A DNA stretch of 64,000 bases from Vibrio sp. RE88 (GCF_013113835.1 NZ_VTYQ01000008.1:220202-284201), one strand, 5' to 3'; counted from the stretch's first letter, positions 1-8,268 are shown. Notes: generated from the sequence alone by a model not told the origin. A program made the numbers and translations.

Positions 1-40
1 ACATTCAAATAGAGCGCTAGCCCATATGACTGTAAACCCA

Positions 41-70
41 TAACGCCAACTTATGCTGGCGTTATTTTTA
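41..70 (+). terminator. Rho-independent terminator upstream of pabA
   Basis: The arms TAACGCCA and TGGCGTTA form an 8-bp perfect stem around an 8-base loop, followed by TTTTTA. It probably ends a transcript entering from a gene to the left of the window. No part of that gene can be recognised in bases 1-40. Confidence 0.75.
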
Positions 71-159
71 TCGTTTGCAGAGTTATTGCTTGCCTTTCCG
101 TCTTGGTATTGCACAATACCGCCCCTGACAAGCAATTTTATCAACACCAATCCAGACCC

Positions 160-738
160 ATGCTGTTAATCATCGATAACTACGATTCCTTTACTTACAA
201 CCTGTACCAATACTTTTGCGAGTTGGGTGCAGAGGTAAAAGTTGTGCGTAACGATGAAACAGACATTGCGGCGATTGAAGCGATGAAACCGAGCCATTTG
301 GTGATCTCTCCGGGGCCGTGTACACCTAATGAAGCGGGGATCACCCTAGAGGTGATCGAACACTTTGCTGGTAAACTGCCGATACTTGGTGTGTGCTTAG
401 GCCATCAGGCAATTGCTCAGGTGTTTGGTGGTGAAGTGGTGCGTGCTCGTCAGGTGATGCACGGGAAAACATCCCCAATTCGACACAATGGCCGCAGCGT
501 TTTTTCTGGTTTGAATAACCCTCTCACAGTAACGCGCTATCATTCGCTGGTGGTACAAAACGGTACACTGCCAGAGTGTTTTGAGCTCACTGCTTGGACG
601 GAGCTCGAAGATGGTTCGATGGATGAAATCATGGGCTATCAGCACAAAACCTTGCCTATTGATGCGGTGCAATTTCACCCAGAATCGATCAAAACTGAGC
701 AAGGGCATGAGCTACTTGCCAACTTTTTACGTCGTTAA
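160..738 (+). CDS. pabA: Aminodeoxychorismate/anthranilate synthase glutamine amidotransferase subunit
   Basis: A 192-residue class I glutamine amidotransferase. It releases ammonia from glutamine for the chorismate-amination partner (PabB for folate; TrpE-like partners are possible). The N-terminus MLLIIDNYDSFTYNL is typical of PabA/TrpG. The nucleophile is Cys79 in GVCLGHQ, and His173/Glu175 in FHPES complete the triad. A longer frame opens with a TTG at 103, but the added residues do not match the family, so the ATG at 160 was chosen although no clear Shine-Dalgarno precedes it. It stands next to argD, as in enterobacteria, but about 390 bases of non-coding DNA separate them, so they are probably separate transcripts. 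PabA and TrpG cannot be told apart with certainty from sequence alone; absence of trp genes favours PabA. Confidence 0.93.
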   Translation: MLLIIDNYDSFTYNLYQYFCELGAEVKVVRNDETDIAAIEAMKPSHLVISPGPCTPNEAGITLEVIEHFAGKLPILGVCLGHQAIAQVFGGEVVRARQVMHGKTSPIRHNGRSVFSGLNNPLTVTRYHSLVVQNGTLPECFELTAWTELEDGSMDEIMGYQHKTLPIDAVQFHPESIKTEQGHELLANFLRR

Positions 739-1129
739 TCCTCTTTTATTGCCTCAATAAATCCTGACTGGGATCACTTTTTTTAACATTTCTTTCATAT
801 TCTTGCGTGCGGATATTATGTGAAAAACTATTCGCAGGCGTTGTCCTGCCTAACTCTCCGCCCTTGTTATTACTATGCTTAACTACAGCTTATCTTTGTT
901 ATAAGAATATATTGCTTCATAAAAGCAGTGGCTTAATGCATAAATACTCAAAGCTAATGCAGAACAGACTTTCAGCAGTGAAGTAAAAAGAATAATTCAC
1001 TATTGAAATGGTTAATTAAATGTAAATACAATGCCGCAATTGCTTAAATGCAAAACAATATGTGCTTTCGTTTAATGAAAGCAAGGATGCAAAAATTACC
1101 TGGCATGCGGTATCGAGAGGGAATGTGCA
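739..1129 (+). promoter_or_regulatory. argD/astC upstream region with candidate ARG box and promoter
   Basis: A 391-base gap without an ORF. TGCATAAATACTCA at 937-950 matches 12 of 14 positions of the ArgR consensus TGAATWWWWATTCA. A second, half-conserved site ends in ATTCA at 995-999. Downstream, TTGAAA at 1003-1008 and TACAAT at 1027-1032 are 18 bases apart and could be the promoter, giving a leader of about 90 bases. Arginine control of argD/ast genes through ArgR is known in enterobacteria; its use here is inferred. No terminator for pabA was recognised. Confidence 0.45.
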
Positions 1130-2344
1130 ATGACAGTCGAAAATAAAGTAGAACGCGGTTTGTTTGATGAGGTGATGGTACCTTGTTATAACCCAATGGA
1201 AATGGTTCCAGTCAAGGGCGAAGGTGCTCGTGTTTGGGATCAGGAAGGCAAAGAGTACATCGACTTTGCTGGTGGTATCGCCGTGAGCTGTTTGGGTCAT
1301 TGTCACCCTGCAATGGTTAATGCTCTGACTGAGCAAGGCCAGAAACTGTGGCATCTAAGTAATGTCATGACAAACGAACCTGCACTTCGCCTAGCGAAGA
1401 AGCTGACAGACGTGAGCTTTGCAGAAAAGGTGTTCTTCGCTAACTCAGGCGCAGAAGCAAACGAAGCGGCGCTAAAACTGGCGCGTCGTTACGCAGCTGA
1501 CCAGTTTGGCCCTGAGAAATCTGAAATCATCGCTTTCAAACAAGGCTTCCACGGCCGAACTTTCTTTACGGTAACGGTTGGTGGTCAAGCGGCTTACTCT
1601 GATGGTTTTGGTCCTAAACCTGGTGATGTCACTCACCTGCCGTACAACGATGTGGAAGCGCTACGTGCACACATCTCTGACCGTACTTGTGCCATCATGA
1701 TGGAACCTCTTCAGGGTGAAGGCGGTATCATCTCTCCAACAGATGAATTTGTTCAAACGGTTCGCGAACTGTGTGACAAGCACAATGCACTGCTTATCTT
1801 TGATGAAGTTCAGACAGGTAACGGCCGTACGGGTAACTTCTACGCTTACCAAGGTCTGGGTGTCACACCAGATATCCTAAGCACCGCAAAATCGCTTGGC
1901 GGCGGTTTCCCTATCGGTGCCATGCTAACCACAACTGAACTATCTAAGCACCTGAAAGTGGGCACTCATGGTTCAACGTACGGTGGTAACCCACTTGCAT
2001 GTGCGGTTGCAGAAGCGGTCGTCGACATCGTAAGCGCACCAGAAACTCTGGCTGGCGTTGCAGAGCGTGAAGCGCTGTTCCGTGACGGTTTAGCTAAACT
2101 TAATGATAAGTACAACATGTTCGCTGAAGTACGTGGTAAAGGTCTTCTACTTGGTGCCGCTCTGAATGATGAATGGCAAGGCCGTGCGCGTGACGTACTA
2201 GTTGCAGCAGGTAAAGAAGGTCTGATGGTGTTAGTGGCAGGCGCGAATGTAGTTCGCTTTACGCCTTCACTGGTTATCACCAAAGAAGAAATCGCAGAAG
2301 GATTAGCAAAACTAGATAAAGCACTTGCCACTCTAGTTAAATAA
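1130..2344 (+). CDS. argD: Acetylornithine/succinylornithine aminotransferase (class III PLP)
   Basis: A 404-residue PLP aminotransferase. The Schiff-base lysine is Lys254 in STAKSLGGGFPIG, and IFDEVQTG and GSTYGGNP are the usual class III motifs. In biosynthesis the enzyme transaminates N-acetylornithine; in the arginine succinyltransferase pathway the same fold (AstC) works on succinylornithine. Because astA and astD follow on the same strand, the gene probably serves in catabolism and may do both jobs. The start at 1130 has a purine-rich AGAGGGA just upstream. The gap to astA is 226 bases and is filled by an inverted-repeat element. Calling it argD or astC is a matter of convention here. 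Confidence 0.93.
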   Translation: MTVENKVERGLFDEVMVPCYNPMEMVPVKGEGARVWDQEGKEYIDFAGGIAVSCLGHCHPAMVNALTEQGQKLWHLSNVMTNEPALRLAKKLTDVSFAEKVFFANSGAEANEAALKLARRYAADQFGPEKSEIIAFKQGFHGRTFFTVTVGGQAAYSDGFGPKPGDVTHLPYNDVEALRAHISDRTCAIMMEPLQGEGGIISPTDEFVQTVRELCDKHNALLIFDEVQTGNGRTGNFYAYQGLGVTPDILSTAKSLGGGFPIGAMLTTTELSKHLKVGTHGSTYGGNPLACAVAEAVVDIVSAPETLAGVAEREALFRDGLAKLNDKYNMFAEVRGKGLLLGAALNDEWQGRARDVLVAAGKEGLMVLVAGANVVRFTPSLVITKEEIAEGLAKLDKALATLVK

Positions 2345-2387
2345 TAAATAAACAAACTGGGAGAGCTGTATTGCAACAGTTCTCCCA

Positions 2388-2548
2388 ATACCAGTGCTAT
2401 CGGTCATATGTTTGAGTAGTTGCGCAGGAAAAATTGCTTAGAACAAGGCGTAGCTTGCAGCAAGCTAGCGGGCCTAACTTCAAGCTACAACGTAGTGATT
2501 AGCGATTTTAGCCAGCGACAACAAATAGATGACCGATAGCATTGGTAT
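2388..2548. repeat. 161-bp inverted-repeat (MITE-like) intergenic element
   Basis: The ends are 27-base inverted repeats matching at 24 positions. The left arm is 2388-2414 (beginning ATACCAGTGCTATCGGTCAT) and the right arm is 2522-2548, the complement of a sequence beginning ATACCAATGCTATCGGTCAT. Inside lies a smaller dyad, AGCTTG (2452-2457) with CAAGCT (2461-2466), and a second CAAGCTAC further on. The element sits between argD/astC and astA and stops 22 bases before the astA start. No transposase is encoded. It looks like a palindromic intergenic repeat; whether it occurs elsewhere in the genome cannot be seen, and I found no second copy in this window. Confidence 0.7.
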
Positions 2549-2570
2549 CCTGCATCTGGAGGGAGTATCG

Positions 2571-3590
2571 ATGCTGGTTGTTCGCCCTATAGCAATGTCG
2601 GACTACGATGCGCTGCACACCTGTGCGGTTGAATCGGGTCACGGATTCACATCTCTTCCGGTTAACGAAGAACTGTTGACCAATCGTATTACTCATTCTG
2701 AGTACAGCTTTGCCAAAAACGAAGTAACTGAACCCGGTGACGAAGGTTATCTGATGGTCGGTTTCGATAGTGAGACTGGCGAAGTCGCTGGTTGTACAGG
2801 CATTGAAGCTTCGATTGGCTGGGATGTGCCATTTTATTCTTACCACATCAGCACTATTGTTCATTCATCGCCAAAATTGGGGGTGAATAATGTGGTTAAG
2901 CTGCTGACATTTGGCAATAACTACACGGGTTGTAGTGAAATCTGTACCTTGTTCTTGCGCCCGAATTTCCGTGGCGGACTGAATGGTCGCCTAATGTCGA
3001 AGTGTCGTTTTTTGATGATGGCGGAACACCCGCATCGTTTCTCAGAAACGGTATTTGCTGAAATGCGTGGCGTGTCAGATGAAGAAGGTAACTCTCCATT
3101 CTGGCAATGGCTGCAAGAGCACTTCTTCTCGATTGATTTCACTATGGCTGATTACCTGACGGGTATCGGCAAGAAAGGCTTTATCGCCGACCTAATGCCT
3201 AAGCTACCAATTTATATCAACTTACTGAGCAAAGAAGCTCAGGCGGTGATTGGTCAGGTACATGAAAATACCAAGCCTGCATTGCGCTTACTTGAGAAAG
3301 AAGGCTTCACTTGCCGTAACTACGTCGACATCTTTGATGGCGGCCCGTCGGTAGAGTGTGATGTGCGTAACATTGAGTCGGTCCGCCACTCATTCCGCGC
3401 GAAAATCACCATTGCTGAGCACACCAGCTCGCAAGATTACCTTATCTCAAACACGTCGTTTGAAAACTTCCGTGCCGTGGCAGCTAAAGCCGCGTATGAC
3501 CAGGCCTCTGAATCTGTGATTCTGGCACCTGATGTTGCTAAAGCACTGGAAGTGAATGAAGGCGAATACGTTCGCATGCTGGCTCAGTAA
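2571..3590 (+). CDS. astA: Arginine N-succinyltransferase
   Basis: A 339-residue protein that transfers succinyl from succinyl-CoA to arginine, the first step of the AST pathway. The start MLVVRPIAMSDYDAL is typical of AstA; the ATG at 2571 is preceded by GGAGGGA, whereas the in-frame ATG at 2529 lies inside the repeat element and was rejected. Family motifs include CTLFLRPNFRGGLNGRLMSK and GFTCRNYVDIFDGGP. Length equals the family norm. It is 17 bases ahead of astD, so the two are co-transcribed. No astB or astE follows, so those steps must be encoded elsewhere. Confidence 0.95.
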   Translation: MLVVRPIAMSDYDALHTCAVESGHGFTSLPVNEELLTNRITHSEYSFAKNEVTEPGDEGYLMVGFDSETGEVAGCTGIEASIGWDVPFYSYHISTIVHSSPKLGVNNVVKLLTFGNNYTGCSEICTLFLRPNFRGGLNGRLMSKCRFLMMAEHPHRFSETVFAEMRGVSDEEGNSPFWQWLQEHFFSIDFTMADYLTGIGKKGFIADLMPKLPIYINLLSKEAQAVIGQVHENTKPALRLLEKEGFTCRNYVDIFDGGPSVECDVRNIESVRHSFRAKITIAEHTSSQDYLISNTSFENFRAVAAKAAYDQASESVILAPDVAKALEVNEGEYVRMLAQ

Positions 3591-3607
3591 TCGAAAGGAA
3601 TAGAATC

Positions 3608-5065
3608 ATGACACATTGGATTGCAGGCGAGTGGCTTGCGGGTCAGGGCGAATCGATGAACTCGATCAGCCCATACAACAATGAAGTGATCTGGCAGGGC
3701 GACAGTGCGTCACCTGCGCAGGTTGAATCGGCAGTGAGCGCGGCTCGAAACGCTTTCTTTAGCTGGAAAAAGCTGACTTACGCTGAGCGTGAAGCTGTTG
3801 TGCTGGCGTTTGCTGAGAAAGTAAAAGAGAACAGCGAGCAAATCGCTGAAATTATCGCGAAAGAAACCGGAAAACCAATCTGGGAAACGCGCACTGAAGC
3901 AGCGGCTATGGCTGGTAAGATTGCGATTTCTATTCGTGCATACCATGACCGTACTGGCGAAGCGACGCGTGAAGCGGCGGGCAACCAGATTGTTCTGCGT
4001 CACCGCCCTCTGGGTGTTATGGCGGTATTCGGCCCTTATAACTTCCCTGGTCATTTACCAAATGGCCACATTGTTCCGGCGCTACTTGCTGGTAACACGG
4101 TCGTGTTTAAGCCTTCAGAGCAAACGCCACTCACCGGCGAGTTCGCGATGAAACTATGGCAACAAGCAGGCTTACCAGCAGGTGTAATCAACCTTGTTCA
4201 GGGCGCGAAGGAAACTGGTGTTGCTCTGGCAGATTCGAAAGGTATTGATGGCGTATTGTTCACGGGTAGTGCAAACACTGGTCATATCCTGCACCGTCAG
4301 TTTGCAGGGCAGCCGGGTAAAATGTTGGCGCTAGAAATGGGCGGCAACAACCCGATGGTGATCTCTGATAACTACGGCGAGCTGGATGCAACTGTGTATA
4401 CCATTATTCAGTCTGCTTTCATCAGTGCAGGTCAACGTTGTACTTGTGCCCGTCGCCTGTACGTGCCTGTTGGTGAGAAAGGCGATCAGCTGGTCAGCAA
4501 GCTTGTTCAAGCAACTCAGAAGATTCGTGTTGATCAGCCATTTGCTGAACCTGCGCCATTTATGGGGCCTCAGATTTCTAAAGCAGCGGCTGACTTTATT
4601 CTTAATGCGCAAACAAACTTGCAAAGCCTTGGCGGTGTGAGCTTGCTAGAAGCAAAAGCGGGTGAAGCGGCGTTCGTTTCTCCGGGTATCATTGATGTGA
4701 CGCCAATCGCTGAGCTGCCAGATGAAGAGTACTTTGGGCCACTACTGCAAGTGGTACGTTACCAAGGTCTGGAGAAAGCCGTTGAACTGGCAAACGATAC
4801 GCGCTTTGGCTTGTCGGCGGGTCTGGTTTCAACTGACGACAGCGAGTGGGATTACTTTGTTGACCACATTCGTGCTGGCATCGTTAATCGCAACCGCCAG
4901 CTAACTGGCGCAAGCGGTGATGCACCATTTGGTGGTCCAGGTGCTTCGGGTAACTTACGCCCAAGTGCTTACTACGCAGCAGATTACTGCGCATACCCAA
5001 TGGCATCAATGGAAGGTGGTGAAACTCTACTACCAGCTACATTGAGCCCGGGTGTTGAGTTATAA
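3608..5065 (+). CDS. astD: N-succinylglutamate 5-semialdehyde dehydrogenase
   Basis: A 485-residue NAD-dependent aldehyde dehydrogenase oxidising succinylglutamate semialdehyde to succinylglutamate in arginine catabolism. The catalytic cysteine is Cys278 in SAGQRCTCARR and the general base is Glu243 in LEMGGNNP. FTGSANTG is the NAD-binding segment. The start at 3608 follows AAAGGAA. A terminator hairpin 26 bases past the stop marks the end of the operon. Confidence 0.95.
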   Translation: MTHWIAGEWLAGQGESMNSISPYNNEVIWQGDSASPAQVESAVSAARNAFFSWKKLTYAEREAVVLAFAEKVKENSEQIAEIIAKETGKPIWETRTEAAAMAGKIAISIRAYHDRTGEATREAAGNQIVLRHRPLGVMAVFGPYNFPGHLPNGHIVPALLAGNTVVFKPSEQTPLTGEFAMKLWQQAGLPAGVINLVQGAKETGVALADSKGIDGVLFTGSANTGHILHRQFAGQPGKMLALEMGGNNPMVISDNYGELDATVYTIIQSAFISAGQRCTCARRLYVPVGEKGDQLVSKLVQATQKIRVDQPFAEPAPFMGPQISKAAADFILNAQTNLQSLGGVSLLEAKAGEAAFVSPGIIDVTPIAELPDEEYFGPLLQVVRYQGLEKAVELANDTRFGLSAGLVSTDDSEWDYFVDHIRAGIVNRNRQLTGASGDAPFGGPGASGNLRPSAYYAADYCAYPMASMEGGETLLPATLSPGVEL

Positions 5066-5090
5066 AAATATTTTAAGGGTTTCCCTTACC

Positions 5091-5114
5091 ACCTCCCTTT
5101 ATAGGGAGGTTTTT
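5091..5114 (+). terminator. Terminator of the ast operon
   Basis: ACCTCCCT pairs perfectly with AGGGAGGT over a TTAT loop and runs into TTTT. It lies between astD and the DUF1338 gene. Confidence 0.85.
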
Positions 5115-5130
5115 AAACGTCACAGGTTGA

Positions 5131-5174
5131 AGGCTATCTGATCAGATTTCTGGACAAATTTGGTCAGATAGCCT
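5131..5174. repeat. Long hairpin (19-bp arms) downstream of astD
   Basis: Left arm 5131-5149 (AGGCTATCTGATCAGATTT) and right arm 5156-5174 (AAATTTGGTCAGATAGCCT) pair along their whole length with two G-T wobbles and a six-base CTGGAC loop. The outer 11 pairs are perfect. There is no T-run after it on the plus strand, and a conventional terminator already precedes it. Its role is unknown: a palindromic repeat, an RNA-processing site or an mRNA 5' structure for the DUF1338 gene are all possible. Confidence 0.6.
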
Positions 5175-5243
5175 CATTTATAAAATTAAATAAACAATAA
5201 ATATAACTCCGTTAACGTAGACAAACCCAAACAAGGAGGCGTT

Positions 5244-6035
5244 ATGACGCCACAAGTTTTATTCCAGTCGTTATGGAATGACTATATTCAACGCTTATGT
5301 CCCTCTGCTGATAAAGTTCACCATCTGCTTCAGGAAAATGAGCCATTGATCAATGACCACATTGCGCTGCGTACATTTAATGTCGCACCTTTGGGGATTG
5401 AGACACTGGCCAAACCGTTTATCGACGCTGGTTATAAGCCGTGCGGTGATTACGAGTTCGAAAGCAAGAAGTTAGTGGCGAAGCACTTTGAGCATCCAGA
5501 CCCGAAACAGCCAAAAGTTTTTATCAGTGAGCTAAAAGTGAACGAGTGTTCTCCAGAGCTTCAGGCCATCGTTGCCAAGTTGGTTGAGCAATTGGACACC
5601 GATAAGCTAAAAGGTCATGAGTTCTTGTCTGGTGGGCGTCTATGGGATCTGAGTTTTGCTGATTATCAGTTGCTGGCAAAAGAGAGTGAATACGCTTCTT
5701 GGCTAGCGGCACACGGCTACGGTGCTAACCACTTTACGGTTAGCGTGAATCAGCTTGATGCTTTTGAAGAAGTGAAAGGTGTCAATGACCACCTGCGTGA
5801 AGCTGGCTTTACGATCAATGAATCAGGCGGTGAAGTGAAAGGCTCGCCAGAGGTGCTGCTTGAGCAATCTTCTACCATGGCGGATAAAGTGCCAGTGACC
5901 TTCACTGAAGGTACTGAGATGGTTCCTGGTGGCTTCTATGAGTTTGCTAAGCGTTACCCAATGAGTAACGGTGAACTTTACCCTGGGTTTGTTGCAGCTT
6001 CTGCTGACAAGATCTTCGAAAGTACCAACGGTTAA
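5244..6035 (+). CDS. DUF1338 family protein (2-oxoadipate dioxygenase/decarboxylase-like)
   Basis: A 263-residue DUF1338 protein. Characterised family members (HglS of Pseudomonas putida) are iron-dependent and convert 2-oxoadipate to 2-hydroxyglutarate in lysine breakdown. Possible metal-binding histidines lie in NDHIALRTFN near the N-terminus and GANHFTVSVN in the middle; an acidic residue follows in GGFYEFAKR. The SD AAGGAGG is strong. It is much shorter than the roughly 450-residue HglS and YdcJ types, so it belongs to a small subfamily and its substrate is not established. It follows the ast operon but behind a terminator, so a link to arginine catabolism is only contextual. Confidence 0.8.
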   Translation: MTPQVLFQSLWNDYIQRLCPSADKVHHLLQENEPLINDHIALRTFNVAPLGIETLAKPFIDAGYKPCGDYEFESKKLVAKHFEHPDPKQPKVFISELKVNECSPELQAIVAKLVEQLDTDKLKGHEFLSGGRLWDLSFADYQLLAKESEYASWLAAHGYGANHFTVSVNQLDAFEEVKGVNDHLREAGFTINESGGEVKGSPEVLLEQSSTMADKVPVTFTEGTEMVPGGFYEFAKRYPMSNGELYPGFVAASADKIFESTNG

Positions 6036-6128
6036 ACGAGATACGGGAACGGGCTTCGCCCAACAGAGTCGGGAAGCCACTCCCAAGGACTAAGTTCGTT
6101 CTGTAGCGTTATCGCATTCAATATAAAC

Positions 6129-6161
6129 AAAAAGCCACCAATGTCTCCATTGGCGGCTTTT
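6129..6161. terminator. Bidirectional terminator between the DUF1338 gene and crp
   Basis: AAAAGCC-A-CCAATG pairs with CATTGG-C-GGCTTTT around TCTC, with one mismatch. The A-tract and T-tract on the two sides allow use in both directions, which suits the convergent genes. Confidence 0.8.
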
Positions 6162-6184
6162 AAAATTTTAGCGGTTAATCGAAA

Positions 6185-6817
6185 TTAACGAGTACCGTAA
6201 ACAACGATTGTCTTACCGTGGGCAGAGATTAGGTTCTGCTCTTCTAGCATCTTCAAGATACGACCTACTGTCTCACGAGAACAGCCAACAATCTGACCGA
6301 TTTCCTGACGAGTGATCTTGATCTGCATACCGTCTGGGTGTGTCATTGCATCTGGCTGTTTTGCCAGGTTAAGCAGTGTTTGCGCGATACGGCCTGTTAC
6401 GTCTAGGAATGCCAAGTCACCCACTTTCTGACTGGTTACCTGTAGACGGCTTGCCATTTGTGCAGACAGGCGCATCAGGATGTCAGGGTTAACTTGGATT
6501 AGCTGACGGAATTTCTTGAATGAAATTTCTGCTACTTCACAAGGAGATTTCGCACGAACCCATGCCGTACGCTCTTGGTCTTCTTCGAATAAACCAAGTT
6601 CACCGATAAAGTCACCTTGGTTTAGGTAAGAAAGGATCATTTCCTTACCTTCTTCGTCTTTGATAAGTACTGCAACAGAACCTTTAACAATGTAGTAAAG
6701 AGTCTCTGCTTTTTCGCCCGCGTGGATCAGCGTGCTTTTTGACGGGTACTTATGAATATGACAGTGTGAAAGGAACCACTCTAATGTTGGATCGGTTTGA
6801 GGTTTACCTAGAACCAT
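6185..6817 (-). CDS. crp: cAMP receptor protein
   Basis: A 210-residue global regulator, the usual CRP length. The cyclic-nucleotide domain carries GELGLFEEDQERTAWVRAK, in which Glu and Arg contact cAMP; the serine found in E. coli after this Arg is Thr here. The C-terminal helix-turn-helix is TRQEIGQIVGCSRETVGRI with the DNA-reading Arg/Glu/Arg set intact. It stands alone on the minus strand; the 240 bases upstream contain a CRP-like site. Confidence 0.98.
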   Translation of the reverse strand: MVLGKPQTDPTLEWFLSHCHIHKYPSKSTLIHAGEKAETLYYIVKGSVAVLIKDEEGKEMILSYLNQGDFIGELGLFEEDQERTAWVRAKSPCEVAEISFKKFRQLIQVNPDILMRLSAQMASRLQVTSQKVGDLAFLDVTGRIAQTLLNLAKQPDAMTHPDGMQIKITRQEIGQIVGCSRETVGRILKMLEEQNLISAHGKTIVVYGTR

Positions 6818-7010
6818 AATATCTCACTTCCTCTGCAGGGTACGCTTGCTGCTTTCCATGTTTTAGCTAAGCCTTGAATCAAGACCTACTAGGATAAGAG
6901 CACTTTTCAAATGCTGCAAGCCATCTTTGTTTCGGTTTCAAATAGTATCTTTTTTTGAAATCGATTTCTTGATTTTAATCGGGTACACCTTACGATTTTG
7001 TACGCAAAAA

Positions 7011-7026
7011 TGTGCACATGATCACG
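7011..7026 (-). promoter_or_regulatory. Candidate CRP site upstream of crp
   Basis: TGTGC-N6-TCACG matches eight of ten positions of TGTGA-N6-TCACA. It is about 190 bases before the crp start codon. Autoregulation of crp is known in E. coli; here it is inferred from this site only. The site is equally close to the end of prkB. Confidence 0.45.
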
Positions 7027-7059
7027 GTATGAAAAGTAATCGTGTTTATAACGCGAGTC

Positions 7060-7929
7060 TTAGCCAATTTTTCCGGTTTCGATTAACTGTTGCAAGATCG
7101 GGCGAACAATCAACTCGACCGCGAAACTCATTTTGCCGCCCGGCACCACGAGCGTGTTGTGGCGAGACATAAACGAACCATCAATCATTGCCAGTAGGTA
7201 AGGGAAGTCGACGTTCTTAATTCCGCGCAGGCGAATCACGACAAAGCTTTCATCTAAGCTCGGTATACCTTTGGCGTTGAGTGGGTTAGAGGTGTCGACA
7301 GTTGGAACACGCTGGAAGTTGATGTGAGTTCGCGAAAACTGGGGAGTGATGTAGTTAAGGTAGTCGTCCATCGAACGGACAATTGAATCCATCACGGCCT
7401 CACGAGAGTGACCACGATCTCGGGTATCTCGAACAAACTTTTGGATCCATTCCAAGTTGACAATGGGTACCATGCCGATCAGAAAGTCGACGTGCTGAGC
7501 AACGTTCACATCACCATCAACTACGCCACCGTGCAAGCCTTCATAAAACAGTACATCAGAGTTTTCTGGTAGTTCTTGCCATGGAGTAAAGGTACCCGGC
7601 ATCTGATTGTACGGTACAGCTTCATCAAATGTGTGCAGATAACGGCGTACCTGACCTGTTCCTTCGTTACCGTATTTACGGAAAAATTCCGCCAGCGCTG
7701 GGAAGTCGTTCGCCTGTGGACCAAAGTAGCTGATGTGACGCCCCTGTTCACGGGCTTTACGAATTTCGACATCCATCTCAGGGCGAGTAAAACGGTGAAA
7801 ACTATCACCTTCTACCCAAGCGGGCTTAACATTCATCATGTTGAACATTTTGCGAAACGCTTCAGATGTCGTAGTAGTGCCTGCACCAGAAGAACCGGTG
7901 ACGGCTATGATTGGATGTTTTGCTGACAT
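7060..7929 (-). CDS. prkB: Phosphoribulokinase-family protein PrkB
   Basis: A 289-residue P-loop kinase with GSSGAGTTT at residues 12-20 as Walker A and FYEGLHGG further on. It belongs to the phosphoribulokinase/uridine kinase fold and is found in gammaproteobacteria without a Calvin cycle, next to crp and yheTU. Its physiological substrate in heterotrophs is not established. It is last of the minus-strand run from yheS. The length is normal and the start ATG is the first Met of the conserved N-terminus MSAKHPIIAVTGSSGAG. Confidence 0.92.
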   Translation of the reverse strand: MSAKHPIIAVTGSSGAGTTTTSEAFRKMFNMMNVKPAWVEGDSFHRFTRPEMDVEIRKAREQGRHISYFGPQANDFPALAEFFRKYGNEGTGQVRRYLHTFDEAVPYNQMPGTFTPWQELPENSDVLFYEGLHGGVVDGDVNVAQHVDFLIGMVPIVNLEWIQKFVRDTRDRGHSREAVMDSIVRSMDDYLNYITPQFSRTHINFQRVPTVDTSNPLNAKGIPSLDESFVVIRLRGIKNVDFPYLLAMIDGSFMSRHNTLVVPGGKMSFAVELIVRPILQQLIETGKIG

Positions 7930-8016
7930 GACAAACCTTGTCTGTAAATAACTGTCCCTTGTTGCATGTCACTATAACACGCTTTATTAGAAGGGCACGG
8001 TATGCTGTGTTTTAAA

Positions 8017-8229
8017 CTAAAACTTTTGTTTGAGCTGAATATCGACGGTCTCGTGAAGCTCGGAAAACACCACAACGGCCTCGCCTGATTCGAGTTGGCT
8101 TTTGATTTGGTCGACTTTGTCTTGTAGGGAAATTTCCAGTTCGCCGTAGTCCGTGCCTTCGCGTAGGACGAATTCACGAATCAGGTTGTCCAGTGTGTCT
8201 GGGTCAATTTGTTGCCATGGGACGATCAT
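8017..8229 (-). CDS. yheU: YheU family protein
   Basis: A 70-residue acidic protein starting MIVPWQQIDPDTLDNLIREF, the hallmark of the YheU (UPF0270) family. Function is unknown. It lies between yheT and prkB on the minus strand, 39 bases after yheT, as in many gammaproteobacteria, and is probably co-transcribed with yheT. Confidence 0.9.
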   Translation of the reverse strand: MIVPWQQIDPDTLDNLIREFVLREGTDYGELEISLQDKVDQIKSQLESGEAVVVFSELHETVDIQLKQKF

Positions 8230-8268
8230 AAATACCTCTGTCTTTTATGCTCGAAAAGTTGACGGCTA

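Noticed and set aside
1966..2388. A 140-codon minus-strand ORF opposite argD
   Set aside because: It is a shadow of the real gene: Ser/Ala/Arg-rich composition typical of antisense frames in biased coding DNA.
6049..6084. Two small GC hairpins (GGGCTTCGCCC and GGGA...TCCC) after the DUF1338 gene
   Set aside because: Stems of four base pairs are too short to assign a function; a proper bidirectional terminator follows them.
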